A stretch of 64,000 bases of DNA from Manihot esculenta (GCF_001659605.2 NW_025215482.1:884135-948134), one strand, 5' to 3'; positions 1-9,672 are shown, numbered from the stretch's first letter. Notes: generated from the letters alone by a model not told the origin. Numbers and translations: made by a program.

Positions 1-669
1 GTTTGGGATGGAAGCTATTAGGCCGAAATCGAGCACCGGATGTAACATGGGTGATAGACTTAGCAGTGTTTGGGATGGAAGCTATTAAAACGAAATCGGG
101 CACCGGATGTAACATGGGTGATAGACTTGGCAGTGTTTGGGATGGAAGCTATAAGGCCGAAATCGGGCACCGGATGTAACATGGGTGATAGACTTGGCAG
201 TGTTTTGGATGGAAGCTATTAGGATGAAATCGGGCACCGGATGTAACATGGGTGATAGACTTGGCAGTGTTTTGGGATGGAAGCTATTAGGCCGAAATCG
301 GGCACCGGATGTAATATGGGTGATAGACTTGAAAGTTTTTGGGATGGAAGCTATTAGGCCAAAATCGGGCACCGGATGTAACATGGGTGATAGACTTGGC
401 AGTTTTTGGGATGGAAGCTATTAGGCCGAAATCGGGCACCGGATGTAACATGGGTGATAGACTTGGCAGTTTTTGGGATGGAAGCTATTAGGCCGAAATC
501 GGGCACCGGATGTAACATGGGTGATAGACTTGGCAGTTTTTGTGATGGAAGCTATTAGGACGAAATCGGGCACCGGATGTAACATGGGTGATAGACTTGG
601 AAGTATTTGGGATGGAAGCTATTAGGCCGAAATCGGGCACCGGATGTAACATGGGTGATAGACTTGGCA

Positions 670-1607
670 GTGTTTGGGATGGAAGCTATTAGGCAGAAAT
701 CGGGCACCGGATGTAACATGGGTGATAGACTTGGCAGTGTTTGGGATGGAAGCTATTAGGCCGAAATCGGGCACCGGATGTAACATGGGTCATAGACTTG
801 GAAGTTTTTGGGATGGAAGCTATTAGGACGAAATCGGGCACAGGATGTAACATGGGTGATAGACTTGGCAGTGTTTGGGATGGAAGCTATTAGGCCGAAA
901 TCGGGCACCGGATGTAACATGGGTCATAGACTTGGAAGTTTTTGGGATGGAAGCTATTAGGCCGAAATCGGGCACCGGATGTAACATGGGTGATAGACTT
1001 GGCAGTTTTTGGGATGGAAGCTATTAGGCCGAAATCGGGCACCGGATGTAACATGGGTGATAGACTTGGCAGTTTTTGGGATGGAAGCTATTAGGCCGAA
1101 ATCGGGCACCGGATGTAACATGGGTGATAGACTTGGCAGAATTTGGGATGGAAGCTATTAGGCAGAAATCGGGCACCGGATGTAACATGGGTGATAGACT
1201 TGGCAGTGTTTGGGATGGAAGCTATTAGGCCGAAATCGGGCACCGGATGTAACATGGGTCATAGACTTGGAAGTTTTTGGGATGGAAGCTATTAGGACGA
1301 AATCGGGCACAGGATGTAACATGGGTGATAGACTTGGCAGTGTTTGGGATGGAAGCTATTAGGCCGAAATCGGGCACCGGATGTAACATGGGTCATAGAC
1401 TTGGAAGTTTTTGGGATGGAAGCTATTAGGCCGAAATCGGGCACCGGATGTAACATGGGTGATAGACTTGGCAGTTTTTGGGATGGAAGCTATTAGGCCG
1501 AAATCGGGCACCGGATGTAACATGGTTGATAGACTTGGCAGTTTTTTGGATGGAAGCTATTAGGCCGAAATCGGGCACCGGTTGTAACATGGGTGATAGA
1601 CTTGGTC
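670..1607 (-). repeat. two tandem 469-bp (7-monomer) higher-order units in the minus-oriented arm
   Basis: The order of variant monomers in the first half (about 670-1138) repeats in the second half (about 1139-1607). Diagnostic pairs are AGGCAGAAAT at 691/1160 and CATGGGTCATAG followed by TTGGAAG at 784/1253; the GCACAGGATG variant also occurs in the next monomer of each copy. The 469-bp offset equals 7 x 67. The monomer variants differ from those of the plus-oriented 469-bp unit at 28828-42357. Outer limits are approximate because I placed them by eye. Confidence 0.8.
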
Positions 1608-2325
1608 GTTTTTGGGATGGAAGCTATTAGGCGGAAATTGAGCACCGGATGTAATATGGGGGATAGGCTTGGCAGTTTTTGGGATGGAAGCTATTAGGCC
1701 GAAATCGGGCACCGGATGTAACATGGGTGATAGACATGGCAGTTTTTGGGATGGAACCTATTAGGACGAAATCGGGCACCGGATGTAACGTGGGTGATAG
1801 ACTTGGAAGTTTTTGGGATGGAAGCTATTAGGCCGAAATCGGGCACCGGATGTAACATGGGTCATAGACTTGGTAGTGTTTGGCATGGAAGCTATTAGGA
1901 CGAAATCGGGCACCAGATGTAACATGGGTGATAGACTTGGCAGTTTTTGGGATGGAAGCTATTAGGCCGAAATCGGGCACCGGATGTAACATGGGTGATA
2001 GACTTGGAAGTTTTTGGGATGGAAGCTATTAGGCCGAAATCGGGCACCGGATGTAACATGGGTGATAGATTTGGCAGTTTTTGGGATGGAAGCTATTAGG
2101 CGGAAATCGGGCACCGGATGTAACATGGGTGATAGACTTGGCAGTGTTTGGGATGGAAGCTATTAGGCCGAAATCGAGCACCGGATGTAACATGGGTGAT
2201 AGACTTAGCAGTGTTTGGGATGGAAGCTATTAAAACGAAATCGGGCACCGGATGTAACATGGGTGATAGACTTGGCAGTGTTTGGGATGGAAGCTATAAG
2301 GCCGAAATCGGGCACCGGATGTAAC

Positions 2326-2330
2326 ATGGG
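2326..2330. repeat. target-site duplication (left copy), ATGGG
   Basis: The satellite reads AACATGGG immediately before the LTR start TGTAATACCC. ATGGG recurs just after the element at 9668-9672, and joining both flanks restores the satellite phase (AACATGGG followed by T-ATAGACTTGG). Five bases is the usual duplication length for Ty3/Gypsy integrases. Confidence 0.85.
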
Positions 2331-4712
2331 TGTAATACCCGGCTAGTTCAGACATCGGAGTTGCTACCGTCCGGTGGAATTTTGAATGTCAGAGTTTCCC
2401 TGAAGGGTAGAGTGAAGGTTTTCTAAAATGTTTTTATATGTTTTAAGTTTTTGAGTTGAAAAGGAAATGAGTTTTTAAGAGAAAAGGCTAAGGAAGATTT
2501 TCCCACTTTCGGCCCCCTAAAGTTAAAGTTCGGCTGCCGAAAGTACCCCACGTTCGGCCCCCTAAACTTAAGGTTCGGCCCCCTAAAGTGGTGAGGTGTT
2601 GCATGGAGCTTTGGCCACCCAACGTGAAGCGGTGGTGCACTTTTAAAAGTGCTTTTGGCCGACTAAGGAGGTGCTTAGGCTCTCCTTTGGTTCAGGAACT
2701 TGCTCATGCTTTCTCTCAATGATCTTCCATAGTTTTACATCAAATCTTTCAAAGAAAAGTAGGTTTTAAGTGAGTTAAAGGGAGTTTTGAAAAGTTGTGG
2801 AGTTTAGGAGCTTGTGAAGCTTGAATCTCCATCTCTTCAAGTTAGGAGTCACGCCAGCCTTTGTTCTTCAATAGGTAAGTGTGAATCCTTGGTTTTAATT
2901 ATGTTTTAAATGAGTTTGATGAGGGGAAAGGGGAGTTGTGCATGTGTATGCATGAGTTGTGCATATTAGGGTGTATGGATCCTATGCTTTGTTTGTGGTT
3001 GTTGTGTGTTATTTGTTGGAGTTTTAATGTGTTTAAGACTCCTATATGCATGATTAAGTGTTTAGAGTATGTTTGGAGAGGTTGGATGCATGTTTGGAGG
3101 GTTGAAGTTCGGATGGCAGGCGTTCTTGTGCACGAAACTGAGTTCTGGATGAACCCAGGTTCGGCCCCCGAAAGTCCAAGTTAGGCCGCCGAACATGCCT
3201 GACTTTCGTCTCTGGAGGAAACATTCGGCCGCCGAAGGTGCTGCCGAAGGTGCCCTGTCCAGCTTTCCTTTGCTTGTTTTGCATGCATGTTTTGAGGTGT
3301 TTTAAGGGGTCTTAAGGGGAGATGTTTAGAGGTATGTTAGAGTATGTTGGTCCCTCACTTGAGTCCATCTGTGTAGGCACAGAACAGAGGAACCAGAGAG
3401 AGCAGCAGTGAGTGTTGCTTCAGAGTTTGCAGAGTTAGCCCAGGGTTAGCCAAGCATTGGCTAGAGGTGAGTAGAACTAAACTTAATCTTTTATTAAAGA
3501 AACATAATGCTTTAGCATAGTTCATGCATCATGAATGCTATGATATGTATTAGGGTGATTGCATTAGAATCACGAATGTGAAGCATTGCATATTATGTGA
3601 TCAGAGTTTAGGTGGACCCAGGCGACTCCAATAGCCTAAGCTTCGGCTCCTGTCATTGTGTCAGGTCAGTTGGGCAATTACTTGTTGGAATGCCCTGTGT
3701 GGCTCCTTTGGGGGGGCCAGTGTTGACAGAGGGTATTTTTGGGGTCATGTCTACCTTAGTGAGGATTGGACCAAGGCGACTTCAATAGCCCGTCGAGGGA
3801 GTTTTGGGGTCATGTCTAATCCAAGATATATTGAGATGTTTGTGTTGTGATGCATTTTCATATATAGTGCGTATGAATGAACTGTTTTCAGTGTTTCTAC
3901 TCACTGGGCTTTAGAAGCTCATCCCTTTCCCTTAATCCCAGTTTTGCAGGTACAGGGTTAGCTGGGAAGTCAGAAGCATCAGAGTGTTGGCTTCAGTATG
4001 TTTGTGTATAGCATAGTGTGGACATGATGTATGTAAAAGGATATATGTAAGTGATGTAATAGTTAGTCAGTGAAGGTATAAATGTATTAGAATGTGCTTT
4101 TGCCTATTGTCTAGTGTATGTTAATCCCTTGTCTATGCATGTATCCTGTTTTCAGTTTAATGATGAGCAATGAGTCAAACCAGGCTTAATACATGTTGTG
4201 TTTCGAAAACCCAGTGAATTATAACTGTGAGGGAAGACAGGGATTACTTCCTTTGACCCAAGACCAGTGCGGAGGAAAGACCAGGTTTGATTCCTGTGAT
4301 CCATAGAGAGGCCACTAGAGAAGACCAGGTTTGATTCCTGTGACTCTATGGTAACCAAGTTAACTTATGATATGCTGACCCTTACAGAGTGGGCGCATAG
4401 GGTATGGAGGTTACTTGGTAAAGCGTCACTGGTGTATTATAGATAGCCAGAGGGCTAGTTCAGATTAGTATATCTGAGCATTTGGTTCATATGGTTGGAC
4501 CTATAGGACAGTGTTTTAAAGGTTAAGTCTGGTAGTTTTAAAGACAAGTTTTAAAAAGTAATAGTCCAGTCGGATCATGTATGGGATTTTAACAGGTACA
4601 CAGAGTTCATAGCAGGCTTACTACGGGTCCCGGCGGCCTTAAGCCGATCTGGATCCTAGTGCCGAGCAGTTTGGGCCGTTACAAAGAGGGTACCGGTTTC
4701 CGGGCTGTTACA
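2331..4712 (+). repeat. 5' long terminal repeat
   Basis: A 2382-bp LTR starting TGTAATACCCGG and ending GGGCTGTTACA, matched over its length by 7282-9666. Near its start are three copies of TTCGGCCCCCTAAA (2508-2521, 2553-2566, 2574-2587) and palindromic TTCGGCTGCCGAA (2529-2541); TTCGGCCGCCGAA lies at 3224-3236. A tandem-like pair GACCAGGTTTGATTCCTGTG occurs around 4280-4340. The end resembles itself, with GGGCCGTTACA at about 4673-4683 and GGGCTGTTACA at 4702-4712. It would hold the promoter and polyadenylation signals, but I could not assign a TATA box or transcription start. An 82-residue open frame at 2936-3184 also exists in the other LTR and is not regarded as a gene. Confidence 0.95.
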
Positions 4713-4714
4713 GT

Positions 4715-4726
4715 TGGTATCAGAGC
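4715..4726 (+). other. primer-binding site for initiator methionine tRNA
   Basis: TGGTATCAGAGC begins two bases after the 5' LTR end (4712). It is complementary to the 3' end of plant initiator Met-tRNA, the usual minus-strand primer for plant Ty3/Gypsy elements. After twelve matching bases the pairing breaks (AGAGGTTCC follows). Confidence 0.92.
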
Positions 4727-4939
4727 AGAGGTTCCTCATTAGTACGATGTTTTACATCGGAAAGAGGTTGGTCTAGAGGTCATAGTAAGGCAAAACACAA
4801 TAAGTAAAATCATGTCCACTAAGATAGGAAGTTGTTTTGCATGCTGATGTGGAATACTCATGCTTATTAATGTTATGCTATGTAATGCATGTATATATTG
4901 TAAATTCATGTGTTTTCATATGAACATGTGTGCTAATGT

Positions 4940-5515
4940 TTGTTTCTTGATGTGTTGTTATTCAGGAGACCTAGGATGAGTGGAGCTAGTTATTCTGTGG
5001 AATCAGACCCATCTGAAGGATCTTTTGAGGAAAACAGGGAAAGAATGGATGTAAGGAGAGAGATAGAATTAGATGTGCAAAGAAAGGATATAGGAGTGCA
5101 AGTGAATATGGACGAAGAGTCTGTAGATGATACCCAGAATAAGGATGCCAGGATCTCTAGTTTAGGAGAAGTTGACCCCTCTATTTTGAGTACAGCTGCT
5201 AAAAGGGGGAAAAAGAAAGTCAGAGGCCTTAAAGGGTCAAAGAAGAGGGAGTTTTGGAATAAGTTAAAGTCAGGGTTGGGTTCGAGTTCTAATAGGGATA
5301 GCTTTAGATGTGAGAGGTGTGGAAGGCTGCATAAGGGAGTTTGTCTTGCAGGGACAACAGCATGTTTTAGGTGTGGTCAGGAGGGACATGTAGTTCGTGA
5401 GTGTCGTACTGCACCTTGGATAGCTCAGTCTCAGCGGACATTTTTAAGTAGAGTTGTTCAACAGGAGGCAGCCACATCAGACCCAGTAGTGCCAGGTATG
5501 TTCATTTTGTTATGA
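4940..5515 (+). CDS. truncated Gag nucleocapsid protein of the retrotransposon
   Basis: An intact 191-codon frame. Methionine at 4976 (MSGASYS...) is as plausible a start as 4940 because it begins the part with Gag-like composition. Residues 23-70 are acidic and charged; residues 86-110 are rich in lysine and arginine. A CCHC zinc knuckle occupies C142-C145-H150-C155, preceded by a second Cys/His cluster (C124, C127, H131, C135), an arrangement common in plant Ty3/Gypsy Gag tails. The nucleocapsid binds element RNA for packaging. Full Gag proteins of this group are several hundred residues long. Here the capsid core seems missing between an N-terminal scrap and the basic linker, so this is probably a deletion product. 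No pol frame continues from it. Translation is unproven, and it could simply be the longest undamaged piece of a dead element. Confidence 0.8.
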   Translation: MFLDVLLFRRPRMSGASYSVESDPSEGSFEENRERMDVRREIELDVQRKDIGVQVNMDEESVDDTQNKDARISSLGEVDPSILSTAAKRGKKKVRGLKGSKKREFWNKLKSGLGSSSNRDSFRCERCGRLHKGVCLAGTTACFRCGQEGHVVRECRTAPWIAQSQRTFLSRVVQQEAATSDPVVPGMFILL

Positions 5516-6161
5516 ATGTTCTGATGTGTTTTGAGGATTCTGATAGGATGTCTTTTGTTGTAATCGAAGTAAAAGATAAATAGATAGAATTTCAAAGAAG
5601 AGTTAAAGAGAGAGTTATTATGAGATGTTAGGATCTCAGGTTTTCATAAACCTAGGCATAGTGAGAATTGATTTCTCAAGAAGAATAAGAGTAAATAAGG
5701 CAGAAAATAGAACAAGAAGTAAAAAGAGTAACAGTAAGTATGAATAAGTAGAAGGATAAGATGGGTCAGAGTAAGAGGAAAAGAAAAGGAAGGTAAGTTC
5801 ATAAAGAGACTAGAGTTAGTCTGGGATTAGTTGGTGGTGAGGCTGAGGAAGAAGGGAGCGCCTTTTCTTCAGTAAATTCCCGAGGGAAGTTTTGGATCTG
5901 CACCCTGACTCAGTAGGAGGCAAACACATCATACATGGTGACGTCAGATGCGTTCACTTGGAAGTGTTCAGATGTGTATGCTGTTTGTTTTGGACCCAGT
6001 GTTTCACTTTCCTTGTTGTTTATGAGCCATTGATAGAGTGGATTTGATGACTTCTGGGCTTAGAGTGTTTTTCTCAGGGTCAGTAGACCTGAATATGATC
6101 CATCTGATGCAGAGTCAGTCAGTTTAGTTCAGAGTTTATACAGAGTAGGCGATGCGATCCA
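5516..6161 (+). other. unassigned retrotransposon internal sequence after gag
   Basis: A purine-rich stretch (A/G runs dominate 5570-5830) without a long open frame. The part around 5940-6120 lies where protease would be expected and may be decayed protease sequence, but I could not read a convincing active-site triad, so it is left unassigned. Confidence 0.5.
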
Positions 6162-6265
6162 GCTGACCTTATGGTTCTAGGGGTGACTGATGATGTCAAC
6201 CTAGGGCGGATTGGCTAGCTACTCATAGTACTACCTGTGTCCGCAGAGACAAGGTAGGAGAGTTT
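6162..6265 (+). pseudogene. decayed aspartic protease C-terminal remnant
   Basis: One frame from 6162 reads ADLMVLGVTDDVNLGRIG and then stops (TAG at 6216-6218). The overlapping frame from 6209 reads DWLATHSTTC...KVGEF to 6265. Together they resemble the segment between protease and reverse transcriptase in plant Ty3/Gypsy polyproteins, where a hydrophobic strand, an acidic patch and a D-W-L-x-x-H block occur in this order. A frameshift and a stop separate the pieces, so no working enzyme is possible. The assignment is by motif recognition only. Its position between gag and the RT remnant fits. Confidence 0.65.
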
Positions 6266-6472
6266 AGAGCTCAGGATGGATCAATAGTTAGTCCTTTAAG
6301 GACAGAGTATAGAGGAATAGAGTACAGTATAGATGCCTAGAAGTTGATATCAGTCCCGCAGGCTCATCGTTATACAGGAAAAGTTGTCAGAGGGTTCTAA
6401 CTCTTGTGAGCAAGTTTGTCAGGACAGGGAATCAGCCTCAGTACCCTTTACTAGAGAGAGAGTTCTAGATGT

Positions 6473-6775
6473 TTCCCAGATGATCTGTCAGGTTTACCAT
6501 CTGTTAGAGAATTAGAGGTTGGAATGAGAATGATATCTGGCCGCAGAATCATTTCTTTCCTTCTACCCTACAGGATGGCACCTGCAGAGAAAGAGAGAGT
6601 TCAGAAGAGTCAGCAAAGTATAGAGAGCTTAGTAGATAAAGGGTGTATCTGACTTAGTACCTCACCCTGGAAGATTCCAGTGTTGTTGTGGAAAACGAAG
6701 GATAGACTCTTGAGATTTTGTTATAACTGTTTACAGTTAACAGGGTCACTACTAAGCACTTACAGGTGTTCCTAG
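6473..6775 (+). pseudogene. decayed reverse transcriptase N-terminal remnant
   Basis: Read from 6473, the frame gives FPDDLSGLP, then LPYRMAPAE (6563-6589), a leucine/lysine-rich helix-like stretch, a stop TGA at 6650-6652, and in the same frame SPW (6662-6670), the weakly conserved equivalent of the first fingers strands, ending at TAG 6773-6775. These are landmarks of the start of Ty3/Gypsy reverse transcriptase in the right order and roughly the right spacing. The catalytic palm with its paired aspartates is absent downstream. The block is degenerate at many positions expected to be conserved, pointing to long decay or copying by a partner's enzymes without selection. Confidence 0.75.
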
Positions 6776-7244
6776 ATAGGATTGATTGATCTACTAACTG
6801 TTCTAATCAAAGAAGATTGGATTACAGATTGGAATGATCAGAGTACCGATTGGAGCAATACCTGTTGAGAGTTAGAGATTAAGTCAGTTTAGTAAAGAAG
6901 AAGAAAGGCGGGCAAGGATCAGTATTACAAGGTTGGTAATACAGATTGGTAGAAAAGATTGATGATCTATTGGAACTGTTAGTGGAAACTGGTTGTGATT
7001 CCAGTGTGATTACGGATTGGTATCATTACAGATTTGTATCTGTTACGAATGAAAAGTGAGAGTTTTCACAAAGAGATTAGTTTAGTTAAGAGAAAGAAAA
7101 GAAGAATAAGGATCAGAGTAGCGCAGCGAAAGCTGTGGAGTTCAGAAAAAGGTTATGAGTGTAAACTCAGATCAGGAGAATAGAGGTATAGATTCTCTCT
7201 TTAGAGAGAAGTGATAGGCTTTACTTGCTTATCTGTTTGTTTTT
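6776..7244 (+). other. unrecognised 3' internal region of the retrotransposon
   Basis: There is no frame of useful length, and I recognise no RNase H, integrase (HHCC or DDE) or chromodomain pattern. The text is A/G-rich with repeated short words such as GATTGG. It may be scrambled pol sequence or a spacer left by internal deletion. Confidence 0.5.
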
Positions 7245-7264
7245 AACATTCGAGGACGAATGTT
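7245..7264 (+). promoter_or_regulatory. 8-bp-stem hairpin upstream of the polypurine tract
   Basis: AACATTCG and CGAATGTT form a perfect 8-bp inverted repeat around a 4-base AGGA loop. A TTCGAGGACGAA-like block just before the polypurine tract is familiar from plant Ty3/Gypsy (Tekay/Del-like) elements, where it lies at or beyond the end of pol. Its survival in an otherwise decayed internal region suggests a cis-acting role, which is inference. Confidence 0.6.
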
Positions 7265-7268
7265 TTGT

Positions 7269-7280
7269 AAGGGGGGAAGA
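7269..7280 (+). other. polypurine tract (plus-strand primer)
   Basis: AAGGGGGGAAGA ends two bases before the 3' LTR start at 7282. An uninterrupted purine run at this place is the plus-strand synthesis primer of LTR retrotransposons. Confidence 0.9.
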
Positions 7281-7281
7281 T

Positions 7282-9666
7282 TGTAATACCCGGCTAGTTC
7301 AGACATCGGAGTTCCTACCGTCCGGTGGAATTTTGAATGTCAGAGTTTCCCTGAAGGGTAGAGTGAAGGTTTTCTAAAATGTTTTTATATGTTTTAAGTT
7401 TTTGAGTTGAAAAGGAAATGAGTTTTTAAGAGAAAAGGCTAAGGAAGATTTTCCCACTTTCGGCCCCCTAAAGTTAAAGTTCGGCTGCCGAAAGTACCCC
7501 ACGTTCGGCCCCCTAAACTTAAGGTTCGGCCCCCTAAAGTGGTGAGGTGTTGCATGGAGCTTTGGCCACCCAACGTGAAGCGGTGGTGCACTTTTAAAAG
7601 TGCTTTTGGCCGACTAAGGAGGTGCTTAGGCTCTCCTTTGGTTCAGGAACTTGCTCATGCTTTCTCTCAATGATCTTCCATAGTTTTACATCAAATCTTT
7701 CAAAGAAAAGTAGGTTTTAAGTGAGTTAAAGGGAGTTTTGAAAAGTTGTGGAGTTTAGGAGCTTGTGAAGCTTGAATCTCCATCTCTTCAAGTTAGGAGT
7801 CACGCCAGCCTTTGTTCTTCAATAGGTAAGTGTGAATCCTTGGTTTTAATTATGTTTTAAATGAGTTTGATGAGGGGAAAGGGGAGTTGTGCATGTGTAT
7901 GCATGAGTTGTGCATATTAGGGTGTATGGATCCTATGCTTTGTTTGTGGTTGTTGTGTGTTATTTGTTGGAGTTTTAATGTGTTTAAGACTCCTATATGC
8001 ATGATTAAGTGTTTAGAGTATGTTTGGAGAGGTTGGATGCATGTTTGGAGGGTTGAAGTTCGGATGGCAGGCGTTCTTGTGCACGAAACTGAGTTCTGGA
8101 TGAACCCAGGTTCGGCCCCCGAAAGTCCAAGTTAGGCCGCCGAACATGCCTGACTTTCGTCTCTGAAGGAAACATTCGGCCGCCGAAGGTGCTGCCGAAG
8201 GTGCCCTGTCCAGCTTTCCTTTGCTTGTTTTGCATGCATGTTTTGAGGTGTTTTAAGGGGTCTTAAGGGGAGATGTTTAAGAGGTATGTTAGAGTATGTT
8301 TGGTCCCTCACTTGAGTCCATCTGTGTAGCACAGAACAGAGGAACCAGAGAGAGCAGCAGTGAGTGTTGCTTCAGAGTTGCAGAGTCAGTCAGGTTTCTG
8401 CTTGAGGAGCAGAGGTGAGTAGAAACTAAACTTAATCTTTTATTAAAGAAACATAATGCTTTAGCATAGTTCATGCATCATGAATGCTATGATATTGTAT
8501 TAGGGTGATTGCATTAGAATCACGAATGTGAAGCATTGCAATATTATGTGATCAGAGATTAGGTGGACCCAGGCGACTCCAATAGCCTAAGCTTCGGCTC
8601 CTGTCATTGTGTCAGGTCAGTTGGGCAATTACTTGTTGGAATGCCCTGTGTAGCTCCTTTGGGGGGCCAGTGTTGACAGAGGGTATTTTTGGGGTCATGT
8701 CTACCTTAGTGGGGATTGGACCAAGGCGACTTCAATAGCCCGTCGAGGGAGTTTTTGGGGTCATGTCTAATCCAAGATATATTGAGATGCTTGTGTTGTG
8801 ATGCATTTTCATATATAGTGCGTATGAATGAACTGTTTTCAATGTTTCTACTCACTGGGCTTTAGAAGCTCATCCCTTTCCCTTAATCCCAGTTTTGCAG
8901 GTACAGGGTTAGCTGGGAAGTCAGAAGCATCAGAGTGTTGGCTTCAGTATGTTTGTGTATAGCATAGTGTGGACATGATGTATGTAAAAGGATATATGTA
9001 AAGTGATGTAATAGTTAGTCAGTTAAGGTATAATGTATTAGAATGTGCTTTTGCCTATTGTCTATAGTATGTTTATCCCTTGTCTATGCATGTATCCTGT
9101 TTTCAGTTTAATGATGAGCAATGAGTCAAACCAGGCTTAATACATGTTGTGTTTCGAAAACCCAGTGAATTATAACTGTGAGGGAAGACAGGGATTAATT
9201 CCTTGACCCAAGACCAGTGCAATAGGAAAGACCAGGTTTGATTCCTGTGATCCACAGAGTAGACCACTAGAGAAGACCAGGTTTGATTCCTGTGACTCTA
9301 TGGTAACCAAGTTAACTTATGATATGCTGACCCTTACAGAGTGGGTTCTATAGGGTATATGGAGGTTACTTGGTAAAGCATCACTGGTGTATTATAGATA
9401 GCCAGAGGGCTAGTTCAGATTAGTATATCTGAGCATTTGGTTCATATGGTTGGACCTATAGGACAGTGTTTTAAGGTTAAGTCTGGTAGTTTTAAAGACA
9501 AGTTTTAAAAAGTAATAGTCCAGTCGGATCATGTATGGGATTTTAACAGGTACACAGAGTTCATAGCAGGCTTACTACGGGTCCCGGCGGCCTTAAGCCG
9601 ATCTGGATCCTAGTGCCGAGCAGTTTGGGCCGTTACAAAGAGGGTACCGGTTTCCGGGCTGTTACA
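7282..9666 (+). repeat. 3' long terminal repeat
   Basis: A 2385-bp copy of 2331-4712, beginning TGTAATACCCGG and ending GGGCTGTTACA. The first ~985 bp differ from the 5' LTR at only two positions I noticed (near 7314 and 8166). The middle, roughly 8270-9480, carries about thirty differences, many of them 1-bp indels, plus a rewritten stretch at about 8390-8420. The last ~190 bp look identical. The palindromes TTCGGCTGCCGAA (7480-7492) and TTCGGCCGCCGAA (8175-8187) are kept. Confidence 0.95.
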
Positions 9667-9667
9667 A

Positions 9668-9672
9668 ATGGG
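9668..9672. repeat. target-site duplication (right copy), ATGGG
   Basis: Matches 2326-2330. One extra A (9667) sits between the LTR end and this copy. It may be an insertion, an alternative LTR end or a base-call error; the following satellite is indel-rich. Confidence 0.75.

Larger units (their letters stand above)
1..2330 (-). repeat. 67-bp satellite array, minus-strand orientation, variable monomers
   Basis: About 35 head-to-tail copies of a 67-bp monomer. The plus strand shows the reverse complement of the monomer that fills 11293 onward; each copy carries GGATGGAAGCTATTAGG and GGGCACCGGATGTAAC. Copies differ by point changes: GTGTTT or GTTTTT after GGCA, TTGGAAG for TTGGCAG, GGACGAAAT for GGCCGAAAT, GGTCATAG for GGTGATAG, and a TTAAAACG variant near 88 and 2233. 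Shared rare variants recur at 469 bp, exactly 7 monomers (AGGCAGAAAT at 691 and 1160; CATGGGTCATAG at 784 and 1253), so this arm also has a higher-order structure. Positions 1-185 reappear at 2146-2330. No gene is visible. The array continues beyond the left window edge and is broken at 2330 by a retrotransposon. Confidence 0.98.
2331..9666 (+). mobile_element. internally deleted Ty3/Gypsy-type LTR retrotransposon inserted in the satellite
   Basis: A 7336-bp element bounded by TG...CA, with LTRs at 2331-4712 and 7282-9666 and a 5-bp target duplication ATGGG. Internal parts in order are: a primer site matching the 3' end of plant initiator Met-tRNA at 4715-4726; a Gag ORF with a CCHC knuckle (4940-5515); a protease-end remnant (6162-6265); a reverse-transcriptase N-terminal remnant (6473-6775); a hairpin at 7245-7264; and a polypurine tract at 7269-7280. 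The internal region is only about 2.57 kb, far below the size needed for full gag-pol. RNase H, integrase and most of reverse transcriptase are not recognisable. Pol-before-integrase order cannot be tested, so Ty3/Gypsy rests on the Gag knuckle, the protease/RT remnants and the terminal signals. A Tekay/Del-like chromovirus origin is likely by resemblance. Mobilisation would need enzymes from another element. Confidence 0.95.

Noticed and set aside
2508..2587. CCCTAAA words matching the plant telomere repeat
   Set aside because: They are isolated single heptamers inside a TTCGGCCCCCTAAA word, never in tandem, so they are not telomeric sequence.
2936..3184. 82-residue ORF in the 5' LTR, identical in the 3' LTR at 7887-8135
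   Set aside because: It lies inside a long terminal repeat, has no recognisable domain, and is present twice only because the LTR is duplicated.
3656..3850. Small LTR ORFs at 3656-3850, 3054-3284 (minus), 4152-4358 (minus) and 8132-8474 (minus)
   Set aside because: Chance frames in non-coding LTR sequence; the plus-strand one and others are disrupted by indels in the second LTR.
5940..6120. Possible protease active-site region upstream of the protease C-terminal remnant
   Set aside because: A few residues resemble the expected region, but the catalytic triad is not readable in any frame; left as unassigned sequence.
6776..7244. RNase H, integrase or chromodomain remnants
   Set aside because: I could not find a readable motif or a frame of sufficient length; any similarity would need a profile search.
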